NCBI GenBank assembly: GCA_028583605.1
Contig: CM053331.1
Coordinates: forward strand, 7,198,508-7,262,507
DNA length: 64,000 nt
Origin: Dastarcus helophoroides
Taxonomy: Eukaryota; Arthropoda; Insecta; Coleoptera; Bothrideridae
Reading direction: 5' to 3'
The first letter of the stretch is position 1, and each line of letters starts with the position of its first letter. The position numbers and the translations under genes were made by a program. This document shows positions 42,550 through 54,349 of this stretch, in pieces. A model generated the notes under the pieces. The model was not told the origin of the DNA, did no database searches, and saw only the letters and a list, made by a program, of their open reading frames with translations.

Positions 42550-42678
42550 AAAAGTATCTCTCTGAAGATGATAGTTTGGCTGTCGAAACGCGTTAGAGCA
42601 ACTTTTCTTAGTTTCGGGGGAGAAATTTTGTATTTCAATTTTTGAAGATAACCAAGGACCAGTCCGTTCCACCAAAAA
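42550..42678 (+). mobile_element. hammerhead family 1 element, single plus arm
   Basis: It consists of a plus hammerhead (42558-42598), a shortened middle and the complete tail (gaagataaccaaggaccagt, then ccgttccaccaaaaa). The minus arm is absent. Similar caaaaattgatt / caaaaatcgatt at the two edges may be a target duplication, but they also match the host tandem unit, so this is not conclusive. Confidence 0.75.
42558..42598 (+). ncRNA. hammerhead ribozyme motif (family 1)
   Basis: CTCT/AGAG stem I, core CTGAAGA (42562-42568), stem II GATAG/CTGTC with one U-G pair, GAA and the AACGCGTT palindrome. The U-G is an intermediate between the T-A of 3215-3255 and the C-G of 4496-4536. Confidence 0.65.
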
Positions 42679-42899
42679 TCGATTGGTCGAAACATGAAAA
42701 TATATAAGTAAATTGAGGAATTTTTCTTGGTCGACAAAAATTACTTGGGCGAAATACGAAAATATAATTTGAGGACCTTTTTTTTCTTCTTGGTCAACTA
42801 AAATTGGTTGGTCGAAACAGAAAATATAAATTGAGGATTTTTCTTTTCTTTTTTTTTTTTTGGTCGGCAGAAATTGATTAATCGAAAGATCCATGGAAA

Positions 42900-43800
42900 T
42901 AAATAACCCGTCCGTGCAAAAACTAGGGAAATTTGGAAAAAAGTAAAGATTTGGAAAAAAAGTTAAAAAAGTCTCAACTTTGAAAATAAGTAGTCTAAAT
43001 TTGGTAATAAAAGTATTAAAAATTGTCCGAAAGAGTAAAACTTCTGAAGTGCAAACATTTTAAGTCGTTAGACTCGAAAAATGTTCAAAAAATCAAAACC
43101 AACCAGATAAAACAGAATTTTGAGAAATTTTGAATATTCAAAAAATCAAAATTTTGAAAAAAGTCGAAATTTTCGAAATCAAATTAAAATTTCGAAAATT
43201 TGGAAGTCGACCAAGAAAAGATCGAATTTGTGGAAAAGTGAGTTTTTATTGTCGAAACTTTCGAAATAAGTCAAAATTTTTAATAAAAGTTGAATTCTTC
43301 GGAAAAGTCGAAACTTTTAAAAGGTATATAACCTCTCTCTATTTTTCACCTAGGCGAAAGCGCGGGTATCAGCAATTTTTTTTTAATTTCGTGGTTTTTT
43401 GAAGTTTGAACTAAAATAAACCCAGAATCCAGAATTTTAGCTCGAAAAATCGAAAAATATTTTCTTCCAACTTTAACCATTATCAGAGTAGTTATATCCT
43501 CTATTATTTAAGAAAAAAGACAGAAATTCTCCTGAATTATGTTGGAAAATCAATTTAAATAAAAACTTTTAAAAAATGGGTCACTCGAAACTGAACCGAA
43601 CACCGGAAAAAAACCACTATTTTTGTCGGAACGAAAACCGGAACGGAACTGATATGATCTTTTCTCGGAACGAAAACAGAAAATTGGTTCGAAAAAAACT
43701 AAAACTTTTAAAAAACTTGTATTTTTCAAAAGTCGATTAATCGAAAGAAGTCTGAAAATAAATAACCCGCCCGTGCAAAAATTAGGGAAATTTTAGAAAA
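42900..43800 (+). repeat. AT-rich array, forward polarity, with a CpG-bearing patch
   Basis: Forward motif array up to about 43320 and again after 43700. Between, near 43570-43690, lies a non-array patch rich in 'ggaacgaaaac' repeats that may be a fragment of another element (compare the cggtttcggtttcg patch near 17890). No gene. Confidence 0.55.
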
Positions 43801-46450
43801 AGAAACAGTCAAAATTTTTAACAGAGTTGTAAATTTTCAAAAAAGTGGATATCCTAAAAGAATAAAGGTTTAAAAAAGCAGTAAATATTTTGAAGCGATT
43901 TCTAAAATTTCAAGTGAAAATTTTTAAAGTGGCAATATTTTAAAAATGCAATTTTTTAAAAATTAAGCATTTTCAAAAAAGTCGAGTTTTTCAGTTCTTC
44001 AAACAAAAGCCCAGTTTGCTATGGAAAGGTCTAAAATAGGTCGAAATTTTTGGAAAAAAGTAGACATTTTCTAGAAAAAGTCGGAACTTCCAGAAGTTCT
44101 TAAATATTTGAACAAAAATGCACATTTTTAAAAACGTGGGTATCTTAAAAAAAGTGAAAAAACAGAGATAAAATTCTGAAAAAATTTTAAAAAGTTCGCA
44201 AGTAGACATTTAGGAAAATGCATTTTTTCAAAAACTGAGAATTTTCAAAAAAAGTGGAATTTTTAAATTTTTTAAATAAGAATCCAATTTATTACATAAA
44301 GGTCAAAATTTGAAAAAAAACAAAATTCATGAAAACAAAGATCAAAGTTTAAAAAAAATCCTAACTTTCAGAAATAGTCAAAAATTTGATCAGGGGTGCA
44401 AATTCCTAAAATGTGGATATCTTGAAAGAGGTGAAGGTTTCCAAAAACAACAAAAACAGTGTAACTTCTGAAAAAAGTTCGAAAATTTCAAGTCGAATTT
44501 TTTTTTAAAATCCAATTTTTCAAATACGTCAAAATTTTCAAAAAAGAGTCCAATGTTTCAGTTTTTCAAACAAAGGTCCAGTTTACTGCGTAAAGATTAA
44601 AACTTTTAGAAAAAGTCGAAATTAAAAAAAAAAGTCAAAACTTCTAGAAATAATCAAAACTTTGATCAGGGGTGCAAATTTCTAAAAAAGTGGATATCTT
44701 GAAAGAGGTGAAGGTTTCCAAAAACAACAAAAACATTGTAACTTCTGAAAAAAGATCGAAAATTTCAAGTCGAATTTTTTTTAAAAATCCAATTTTTCAA
44801 ATACGTCAAAATTTTCTAAAAAGGGTCGAATGTTTCAGTTTTTCAAAGAAAGTTCCACTTTACTGCATAAAGATCAACACTTTAGAAAAAGTCTAAAATT
44901 AAAAAAAAAAGTTAAAACTTCTAGAAATAATCAAAAATTTAATCAGGGGTGCAAGTTTCTAAAAAAGGTGGATATCTTGAAAAAGGTGAAGGTTTCCAAA
45001 AACAACAAAAACAGTCAACTTCTGAAAGAGGTGGAAAATTTCAAAAGTTGAAATTTTAAAAAAAATCCAATTTTTCAAATACGTCAAAATTTTCAAAAAA
45101 GAGTCGAATGTTTCAGTTTTTCAAAGAAAGTTCCACTTTACCGCATGAAGGACAAAACCTGTAGAAAAAGTCGAAATTTTAAAAAAAGGTCAAAAAAAAC
45201 TAGAAATAATCAAAAATTTAATCAGGGGTGCAAGTTTCTAAAAAAGGTGGATATCTTGAAAAAGGTGAAGGTTTCCAAAAACAACAAAAACAGTCAACTT
45301 CTGAAAGAGGTGGAAAATTTCAAAAGTTGAAATTTTTTTAAAAATCCAATTTTTCAAATACGTCAGAATTTTTAAAAAAGAGTTGAATGTTTCAGTTTTT
45401 CAAACAAAGACCCACTTTACTTTAAAAAAAAACGAAATTCATGAAAACAAAGATCAAAGTTTAAAAAAAAATCCTAACTTCCAGAAATAGTCAAACAATT
45501 TGATCAGGAGTGCAAATTTCTAAAAAAAAGTCGATATCTTGAAAAAGGTGAAGGTTTCCAAAAACAACAAAAACAGTGTCATTTCTGAAAAAAGTTCGAA
45601 AATTTCAAGACGAATTTTTTTTTAAATCCAATTTTTCAAATTGCGTACGTCAAAATTTTCAAAAAAAAGCTGAATGTTTCAGTTTTTCAAACAAAGGTCC
45701 ATTTTACTGCATAAAGGTCAAAACTTTTAGAAAAAGTCGAAAATTAAAAAAAAAGTCAAAACTTCTAGAAATAATCAAAACTTTGATCAAGGGTGTAAAT
45801 TTCTAAAAAAAGTCGAAAATTAAAAAAAAGTCAAAACTTCTAGAAATAATCAAAACTTTGATCAAGGGTGTAAATTTCTAAAAAAAGTGGATATTTGAAA
45901 AAGGTGAAGGTTTCCAAAAACAGTCTAACTTCTGAAAAAGAGGTCGAAAATTTCAAATACGTCAGAATTTTCAAAAAAGAGTTGAATGTTTCAGGTTTTC
46001 AAACAAACACTTTAGTGCATAAAGGTCAAAACTTTTAGAAAAAGTCGAAATTTAAAAAAAAGTCAAAACTTCCAGAAATAGTCAAAAATATTAACAGAGT
46101 TGCAAATTTTCAAAAAACTGGATATCTTAAAATAGAAAAAGGTTTAAAAAAACAGTAAAAAAAAATTGAAAGAATTTATAAAATTTCAAGTAGAAATGCA
46201 ATTTTCTAAAAACTAAGAAATTTGAAAAATGTCGAAATTTTCGATGATAAAAGATAAAACTTCGAAAAAAGTTCTAAATTTTTGAAGAAAAAGTAAAAGT
46301 TTTCAAAAAAAATCCAAGTTTTCAAAAAAAAGTCAAAGTTTTCAAAAAAAAGTCAAAATTTTCAAAAAAAAACAACCCTTTGAAAAGTAGTTAAAAGTAA
46401 AGAAACTTGGAAATTTTTTAAAATAAGCGGGTATCTTGGAAAAGTAGAGG
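43800..46450 (+). repeat. ~280-bp satellite array
   Basis: About ten units. The marker gtggatatct or a close variant occurs near 43852, 44136, 44412, 44688, 44966, 45247, 45530, 45885, 46118 and 46425; most steps are 276-284 bp. Units at 44941 and 45220 are nearly identical over long stretches (caggggtgcaagtttctaaa, gaaggtttccaaaaacaaca). A 76-bp segment is duplicated near 45786-45880, which explains one long step. Each unit is itself built of the 17-20 bp motif. Confidence 0.9.
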
Positions 46451-48600
46451 TTTAAAAAAAAAACAGTGAAAATTCTGAATAAAATTCGAAAATTTTAAAA
46501 CTCAAAATTTAACAAAAATAGTCTTGTAATGCTCATTGGACAAAAATTTTAGTTGTGGAGCCTACATTTTCAAAAAATAATAACTTTAATTTAGGCAACA
46601 TCTTCTTCTTGATGCAAAAAAAAAATTATCTGAAATGTGCGAAGTTATTAGAAATATGCCAGCATCTTAAAAATATGCAAAATATACATGTATATGCAAG
46701 TTGCATATAATCCGCTCTCTACTAATAATAGATTGTTTCCAAAATTTTGAGCGAAGAAATCTACATGTCGATATTAAAAACAAAATTTTTGAAAAACATG
46801 TAAAAACCAAAAGTACGAACTTTTCATTTCGAGAAAAAGTTGAAATTGAACTCTTACATTTTTACGATTATAAAGAGACGGAAATTCAAAAACATTGTGT
46901 AATTATTTCTCAGTTTTCAATATTTATTATTTTCGTAATTTTAAAATAAAATTGTTCAAAAAAATCTAAATTTAAAAACAATTCTCGAATCTTAGAGAAA
47001 AAGTCGAAATGTCAAATTCAAAGCTAGAATTTGGAGAAAAAAGTCAAAATTGAAATTGCCCTTTTTGTTGGCGAATTTGTTGGTCCAATTTGGTCAACAA
47101 AAGCATTCTACGAACATTTTGCTGCCCATATAAATCGCCATATTACAAAATGCACGTTTCCAAGGGTGGTAAAGTGGCTCGAAGATTTCATATCTCGGAA
47201 AATTAGCTTTCTAATATTCGAACGAATTCTTTTATCCTTAGTAATGTCCCATCTCGTCTCGCGTTGTAAAAGTGATAAGAAAAATTCAAAGCTGCAGATC
47301 TGCATGAAAAATATATTAGGTTTCAGACAAGGTGAACTTAAATTGCAATCTAGTAAAGCTTTGGCAGACGTTTCGGACAAACAAGTTGGAAAAAAGAGAA
47401 ATATTGGATAAGGCGTGCAATATTACAATATCTACAAATGCAACTGGGGCAATTGACTTTGAAATACGTCGCAGTTTTCACTCGAGTGGCTTCCAACTTG
47501 AATATGTAACTTAAACACACAGCGAACGAATAAGAAAATTACATTACATTACGCTGAAAACCGTCTCACAGTCGTATCGTATGTAACACGCTGTAACATG
47601 CAGGAATATATGCTCTTATGTGTGTATTTGTGTTTTCTCGTGGCTGCCATGAGGATGTTCCTTGTAGAAAATAATCAACATTTCAGTCGTAAGATGATTA
47701 TTTTGCTGGATCTATCTTAAGGCGACGGTCTAGTACTCTTAAAACGTCGAAATTTTTCGCTTGCCATTTTACAAACTGCGTCAATACTATCGCTTAGAAT
47801 TTAATGAAATTTGGTAATAATGTTTAGAAATGTTGGGGAATTCGGACTTTGGAAGCAAATTTTTGATTTTTTTCTTAGTATTCCCACAAATGGGCGTAAA
47901 ATTTGTCTCGTTTTCGCCTGCTTTCAGAAGCTAATATCTCGGAAACTAAATGGAATTTGAAAAAAGTACTTCCAAAGCGCGCATTCGACATCCTTGCTTT
48001 ATAAGTTCTCCAAATTTGAAAACAAAATTTTAAAAAATAAAGGCACCATTTGTAAAATGGGAGAGCGGTGTTTGGCATTAAATTGCGCTTAGATTTCGGT
48101 TGCCCTCACTCAGATCAGGCAGGGTTACGGAGACGGACGTGATGCGGAGCAGAGAAATTTTTGCCCCTTCCCCAATACGTCATCAACGAACGAAGTATCT
48201 TCGGTTTCCAATCTCATATTTCTTTATCTAGGCACGGCGGATATATCATAATAATAATAAACTATATTAAAGCATTTGTTCTAACAGAGTTTGAGAGTGA
48301 AATGAATTGTTGAGTATTTGTAGCTTACAATCATTTACTGAATATTTAGTGTTTTTTTTTGATATGTTTAGAAGAATTTTTTTTTCCTAATTAACATTTT
48401 CATATTACTCTTTGGAAAAATATAAATTGTTTAGGTAAATGAATGCTATGACAGATTTAAGCAAAAAAAGAAAAATTGATTTTATATCATTTAAATTGGA
48501 AATGTTATATTCTACTAGCATCACTTGTAGTCGAAAATCGACCAATTATATCTGCAAAGAACGAAATTGTTTTTCACATAATTAATTAATAGGTATTTAT
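46451..48600. other. non-array stretch, no gene recognised
   Basis: The AT array fades near 46520. Sequence from 46550 to 48600 is less repetitive. A 126-codon open frame (47031-47411, plus) and an overlapping minus frame have no recognised domain. Phrases such as atatctcggaaactaa (about 47935) and atatctcggaaaatta (about 47190) suggest an old transposon interior. Confidence 0.35.
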
Positions 48601-48604
48601 ATGC

Positions 48605-49640
48605 AGATATTTAGTTTTTACCTTGACGACAGGAGAAAATGCGTGGAAAAATAAAAATTTCAGCCCTTTGAAAATTTCGAATTCTTCGAAAATTTTGGCT
48701 TTTTTCAAAATTTCGACAGTTTTTTGAAAATCTACTTTTTTTTGAAAATCTCAACTTTTTTCACAATTTCGACATCTTGAAACTTTGGACTGTTTTTGAA
48801 AATTATGAATTTTTTTGAAGAATATGATTTTTATGATAATTTCGACTATTCCTTATTTAGTTTGGAAAATTTCGACCACTCACTAAATGTTTCGACTTTT
48901 CTTGAGAATTTCTATTTTCTGATACATATTTTCAACTTTATTTCAAAATCTCTAGCTTTTCTTGAAAAATTTGGCATTTTTAATTTCTACTTTTTTTAAT
49001 GATTTCGACTTGGATATTGTTAGGGGCTTCATCGGTTCGAATTGATTACACGTGATGGATTATACCCACTTTATTACTGAACTCAACTTGGATAATCACA
49101 ATTGAACAATTAAAATATTTAGTTCTTACCTTGACGATAGGAGAAAATGCGTGGGAAAATAAAAATTTCAGCTCTTTGAAAATTTCGAATTCTTCGAAAA
49201 TTTTGGCTACATTTTTTTGAAAATCTCAACTTTTTTCACAATTTCGACATCTTGAAACTTTAGACTGTTTTTGAAAATTATGAATTTTTTTAAGGAATAT
49301 GATATTTATGATATTTTCGACTTTTCCTCATTTAGTTTTGAAAATTTCGACCACTCACTAAATATTTCGACTTTTCTTGAAAATTCCTATTTTTTGATAT
49401 ATGTTTTCAATTTTTTTTTCAAAATCTAGTTTTTCTCGAAGATTTTGACACTTTTAATTTCTACTTTTTTAAAGATTTCGTCTTGACATTTCAAAATTTC
49501 CACTTATTTCAAATTCTCATTTAAAAAAACAAAACTTAATTAGAAAATTGTAACCATTTCAAAATTTGTCCTTTTTCTAAAATAAAGCTATTTTTGGAAC
49601 ATCCTAGTTTTTCAAAATTTCAACTTTTTCAGCAAAAATT
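48605..49640 (-). repeat. ~510-bp duplication in reverse-polarity AT array
   Basis: The segment starting tatttagtttttaccttgac (48609) is repeated from tatttagttcttaccttgac (49120), each followed by aggagaaaatgcgtgg and the same run of array sequence (cgaccactcactaaat in both). A truncated LTR of the solo-LTR family sits at the junction (49018-49111). Confidence 0.8.
49018..49111. mobile_element. truncated LTR fragment
   Basis: The first ~94 bp of the LTR family seen at 23985 and 37989 (TGTTAGGGGCTTCATCGG start, ccactttattactgaactc). It breaks off exactly where the duplicated segment begins, so the duplication or a recombination removed the rest. Confidence 0.75.
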
Positions 49641-49649
49641 CTGCTTTTT

Positions 49650-50221
49650 TTGACAATTTCCACATTTTAAAAAGGTAAACAAACGAACAATTCTGACCAG
49701 GTCAACATTTTCGGAAATTCGAATTGTTACAAAAAAAGTCGAAATTATTAGAAAACCAAAGTTAAAAAAAATGACAACATTCCAAAAGGCACAAATTAAA
49801 AGAAAAAAAGTAAAAATTTTGTGGAAATTTAAAAAAAAAGTTGTATTAAAGTCAAATTTTTCGAAAAAAGTTGAATTTTGAGAGTAGAGCCGAAGTGCCA
49901 ACAAAGAAGAATTTTCACCGAAAATTCGTAATTTCGAAAAAGGATTGTGCTTCTATCTTTGTAGAAAATTATATGCTAATTTTAAAGGAATTAACAGGAA
50001 ACAAAAAGGGTAAAAGGAAGCATTTTTAAGTCACCTATTTCTAACTATATACTTTACCTGCTTAGAAAACTGAAAGAAGGAAAACGTGTCAAAGGATTTT
50101 TTTATAAGTTTGCAATTCGTTAGCCCAATTTTAAGCTTTTCTCTCGAAATTTTGAATTTAAAGTTTAAACTATTCGAATTTTCCCAAAGATTTTGAAATT
50201 TCATGGAAAATGTCGACAAGA
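49650..50221 (+). repeat. AT-rich array, forward polarity, then spacer
   Basis: Polarity flips at about 49650 from reverse to forward. The motif fades near 49920; the remainder to the Gypsy LTR is low-complexity sequence without a gene. Confidence 0.55.
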
Positions 50222-50782
50222 TGGTACCGGCTCCGCGTAAATTCGGTAAAAATAAAAATTAAAAAAAAAATCGAAATAGTTTTTTTAGTCTGAAAGTCTA
50301 TAGCACTGCTGTTCACCGTCAGTTCAAAAATTACTAGGCAAAACTGTCGGGAAAGGCTAGGCCTTTTGTGTCCGACACGGGACTGCCTCTGGTTTGTCCA
50401 CCGAGGCCTTTTATTGGAAAGCGATTGTCATTAAGATTCAATTTACCACCCGAACGAATTCTATTCTTAAAAGGAATGCAATTATCGGCTTTTGTCTTAC
50501 CTCAATTGCAGTTCCATTAAAATGAAACGCAATTAGGACAGTTGATGGTAAACGTCTACTAAACATCTGGGCTGTAATGGACCCAGGGACAAAAGCTTTG
50601 AGCAATTATCCCAGGCTCGACATTACTCACCGTTTGTCCATCCTAATTGCATTTTTCATGATAGGGAAAAGCACTTAAGACGACAAACATCCTGTTTTTC
50701 ATTGAGGTGTAATTATCTTATCACTTTAGTGAATACTTCAATTTCTGCCTAGCGATTTTTTTTCTACCGTTAAGCGTCGTCA
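50222..50782 (-). repeat. Gypsy 3' LTR
   Basis: A 561-bp LTR beginning TGGTACCGG and ending GCGTCGTCA on plus (TG...CA). It is homologous to 55275-56338 over blocks such as agtctgaaagtctatagcac, ttgtccaccgaggcctttta and cacttaagacgacaaacatc. Confidence 0.85.
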
Positions 50783-50882
50783 AAAAGATGAATATACGGT
50801 ATAATTCCTCCCGCTCTGGTGGCGACACTTAACGGTGGAGCAAGCTTCGATGAGTGTTCCGTGCTATACAGATCCCCCAGAT

Positions 50883-51305
50883 ATTTTTTTATTTAAACAA
50901 CTAATCTATAACAATGTTTTCTTAAAACTAACATAAGAAACAAAAAAAAAAAAATAATAAAAATAAACAGGTGAGATAAAGCGGAAACATCCCTGATGGA
51001 GCTTGCGGTATGAAATACTTTAGACTGACAGATAAGATGCATACATTAACAACCAAAGAAGAGATACATATAAATTGCACAAAAATTAATCTACAAACGT
51101 GTCTCTGTCACTATAAATTCACCTTTGAGCAATCACTTCACTAAACTGTGAGTCTTTGATCCGCGAAAAAATTGTTTTTCTATTCGGTGACGGGTCGTAT
51201 TGGGAGAACAGGTCGAAGACGGTCCTCATGGATCTTTTGCAGTAAACCGTCTCTAAAGATCCAGTACTACGTCTCACCTGCTGCGCGAATGATGGCGTAG
51301 GATCC
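50883..51305 (-). other. Gypsy region between integrase and 3' LTR
   Basis: Non-coding or decayed C-terminal pol sequence; no domain recognised. Confidence 0.4.
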
Positions 51306-52171
51306 CTACCAGCGGGCTTCAAAAGGTCGATGGATTTCGTTTCGCACTAAGATGGAATCCCCCGGAAGGTATTGGTGGAGATGTCGTCTTCGTTGGGGCC
51401 ATCTTTTCCGAATATAACGCGCTTGGTTTCTTCGAGCGACTTCTCGTTGATCGGTTATGTCTCGTGGAGGTAGTCTGGCTGTAGTATCCCATTCTCCAGG
51501 TCCAAGGAGAAGGTGGCCCATAAGGATTTCACTGCCAGTGGCGGCGTTCCTTCTCCTTCGGAGACTGAAGAGCGTAGCCTGCAGGTAGGCATCCCAAGAG
51601 CTGGAATCTTGTCCTGACAGACGAATTTGGATGCCCTTTTTAATTTCCCGACTGCGCAATTCCGCTGGATTTGCCCTCGGGTGGTAGGTGGCAGTTGTCC
51701 AATGTGCTGCTTTCCATTGTTCGCAACTTCTTGTCCAGCGGCGGCTCAAGAACTGGGGTCCATTATCAGTTATAATCTCTCGTGGATAGCCGTATCTGTG
51801 GAAGACTTGCTCCTCCAGGAGATGAGTGATACGGCTAGACCGCGTTTCAGGCAGGGAAACGCTTCGACCCACCGGGAGAAAAGGTCAGTGACCGTAAGTA
51901 GCGATTGCCGTCATCTGTCACTACGGCCCCATCAAGTCACATGCTTGGTCTGCCATGGTTCAGTTGGCTAACGCGGTCTCAGATCGGCGGCGGCATGCAA
52001 TGACCTCCTTTTGAATTGAGCGCACAACAAGCAGTCTCTGACATATTGGGCGACATCTTGGGAAACGGAAGGCCAGTAAAAATGTCGGGAGATCGCATGT
52101 GCTGTTTCTTCCGGTCCTGGATGTTCCGCTAATTGGGAGTCATGATATTCGAAAATGACCCTCTCTATCAT
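51306..52171 (-). pseudogene. Gypsy integrase
   Basis: Minus strand. The N-terminal HHCC zinc-binding region is clear (FEYHDSQLAEHPGPEETAHA, RHFYWPSVSQDVAQYVRDCL, CAQFK), giving H-x-H and C-x2-C spacing of Ty3/Gypsy integrases. The core includes HRYGYPREIITDNGPQF with the second catalytic Asp, then ATYHPRANPAELRSREIKKG, where the catalytic Glu region is altered. A frame break lies between the two parts (51873-51967, around the first Asp). The C-terminal part keeps the YLPGDSILVRNE fold. Confidence 0.9.
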
Positions 52172-52407
52172 GGATTACGGAACTATGAGACGCATCATCT
52201 CGCGTCCATAGAGTGGCCATCTTGCTTCATGTTGAGCTGGTGGGAGTGTTGCTCCCAGTCTTCTGGGTCTGGGCCGAGAGGCGTTTGTAGTTGAGCCAGC
52301 ATTGTTTGGTTAGCTTCGTCTTGCTCTTGGGCTCGTTTGACTTCTTCAGTTAATGTCACGATCTCCAGTTGGAAGCATAAAGGTTCTGGTACGGGTTCTT
52401 GTCGGGC
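52172..52407 (-). other. Gypsy linker between RNase H and integrase
   Basis: Decayed coding sequence with stops; no domain recognised. Confidence 0.4.
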
Positions 52408-53596
52408 TTAAATTGGTGGAAGAATTTCTTCCAGATCGGTGAAGTCGGCCAGAGATGTTGTCGGTTGGGGATGTCGGGATAATTCATCTGGGAGATCATT
52501 AAGTTTTTCGGGACAATGCTCTACCGTGAAAGAATACTGTTGCAAAAGCAGTGCCCAGCGGGTAATTTTGGCCCTGTCGTCTTTCATTTTATTTAACCAC
52601 TGGAGAGCGCGATTGTTCGTTCTGAGAGTAAAGGGGCGACTCTCCAGAAACTGACGGTATCTTTTTACGGCCCAGACGATAGCCAGGCACTCTTGTTCAT
52701 TCACATGATATCGCTGCTCAGCAGGGGTGAACTTAGCGCTGGCATATGATATGATCCTCTTCCCTCCATCCTGAATTGGCCGATAAAGAACAGCGGACAT
52801 TCCGACTCCACTTGCGTCTGTCTGGAGAATAAAAGGTAGATTTGGGTCTGGCCGGTGCAATTTCTTGGGTTCCTTCATGGCGTCTTTAATGGCTCTGAAG
52901 GCGACGTCACATTCTTCACTAGAACGATATGGTTTCTTGGTACTCAGGATGTCGGTACGAGGAGCGGCTAGCTGTGCGAAATTAGGTATATATTCGCGCA
53001 GCCAACCACAGAGGCCTAGAAATCGTCGAAGCTGGGTTCGCGTGTTCGGAGCTTCCATAGCTTGGACAGACTCCAAGTGACATTCTAAGGGCTCGTTGCT
53101 AGATGCTCCCACATGGTAACCTAGGTACTGAATTTGGTTACTTCCAAGTCGGCATTTGTCTGGTGCACAGGTTAGTCCATGGAATCGAAGTCTTTCAAAA
53201 ACGACCTGGAGATGTGTGAGGCGCTCTTCGTAGGTAGAGGAATAAACGATTATGTCATCCAAGTATACCAACGCAATGTCATTCAAGAGGCTAGGCAATA
53301 CTTCTTGAGACATGAAGCGTTGGAAGGTTCCAGGTGCGTTCTTGAGCCCAAATGGAAGCACCTTAAATTGGTAAGTAGCGCCATTTGGTGTCGTAAATGT
53401 TATATATTTCTTAGAGTTTTGGCTTAGGGGAATTTGCCAATAGCCAGCCTTTAGGTCCAGTGTCGAGAAGATGGTGGCGTTTCCTAGATCTTTTAAAGTT
53501 TAAGGAATGAGAGGACGTTGACACATCCGCAGTCTGGGAGTTAAGTTGCTTATAATTAACGCAAAATCTACAAGTGCCATCTTTTTTTGATACCAC
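52408..53596 (-). pseudogene. Gypsy reverse transcriptase and RNase H
   Basis: A 317-residue open frame (52408-53361) covers most of RT and RNase H: FGLKNAPGTFQRFM, ALVYLDDIIVYSSTYEE (intact YLDD), LRRFLGLCGWLREYIPNFAQ, then PFILQTDASGVGMSAVLYRP, RYHVNEQECLAIVWAVKRYR and FTLRTNNRALQWLNKMKD, where TNN replaces the usual TDH in the RNase H site. Upstream, 53411-53596 encodes VSKKDGTCRFCVNYKQLNSQ, the first RT block, separated by a frameshift. The RT active site is intact but the gene is not. Confidence 0.92.
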
Positions 53597-53629
53597 AGGA
53601 GAGATGTATTCAGATGTGCTTGCTGGCCA

Positions 53630-54190
53630 TCATCTCCTCAATCTGTGCGTACATGGCTTTGCGATTGGCTTCTGAATAGGCATATGGTCGCAGTTGGAAT
53701 GATGTTGGATTTTTAAGCCGGATTTCGTGTCATAGATCGGGTAGTGGTATAGCCCGTTTTCCAGCAAAATGTCTTTAAATTCATCGAGGAGTTTGCGTAG
53801 ATTTGGCTGCAGTTGTGTTGGGAAAGCATTTTCAATGGTGGGTGTTGTGATGCTGTGGTCTTTGTGGTAGATTGGCCCCAAAAGATATTTTGTGTACCTG
53901 CGTTCATTTCCGATCTGGATGCATCTTCTTCTTGCGTCTAGATAGGCATTTTTCTCTTCCATCCAGGGGTAACCTAAGATCACTTTCTCGTTAAGACCCT
54001 CGACCACCAGAAATTTAATGGTCTTTGCATAGGTCTCAACTTGGACCTCCAGGTTCTGGACTCCAGTGACGTTGATGTGGCCTTGGCGGCTAGTTGCAAG
54101 GAATATGGGTGACACTCTTGGCTGATTAGCCCAGCTCGGAAAAAATTACCACTAGCACCAGTATCAACGGGTGCTAAATAGCTCTTTCTT
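53630..54190 (-). pseudogene. Gypsy protease and pol N-terminal linker
   Basis: Minus strand. PVDTGASGNFF near 54160 is the aspartic protease active site (D-T-G-A). The following frame (54115 to 53630) carries KVILGYPWMEEKNAYLD, the ILG-x-W-flap-end motif typical of retroelement proteases, and continues into the stretch before RT (LRKLLDEFKDILLENGLYHY). A stop lies between the active site and the rest. Confidence 0.85.
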
Positions 54191-54349
54191 CCGATGCTAA
54201 TCTGAATGCATGGCAGGCTATATGATGGCTTTTCGCCCTGGAGTGACCAAATTAATGCTGGTTACGGCTGTTGGTCGGGAGCTCGGTGCCGCCGTGAGCG
54301 ACAAGCTTCCTTTCGTTTCCCTGATTTTTGATTCTGCACGAAGTTCCCT

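Larger units (their letters stand above)
42420..42900. repeat. ~65-bp tandem repeat, interrupted by a hammerhead element
   Basis: Four to five imperfect units share the pattern ttggtcgacaaaaatt, a ttggtcgaaa block, gaaaatata, attgaggatttttc. Units are seen around 42440-42530 and 42660-42895. The hammerhead family 1 insertion sits between the first and the following units. Confidence 0.7.

Noticed and set aside
43800..46450. Regularly spaced repeats resembling a CRISPR array
   Set aside because: Units are ~280 bp with diverged, motif-filled interiors in a eukaryotic satellite; there are no short identical repeats with unique spacers.
47031..47411. 126-codon plus-strand frame
   Set aside because: No domain or family recognised; an overlapping minus frame of similar length argues for chance.
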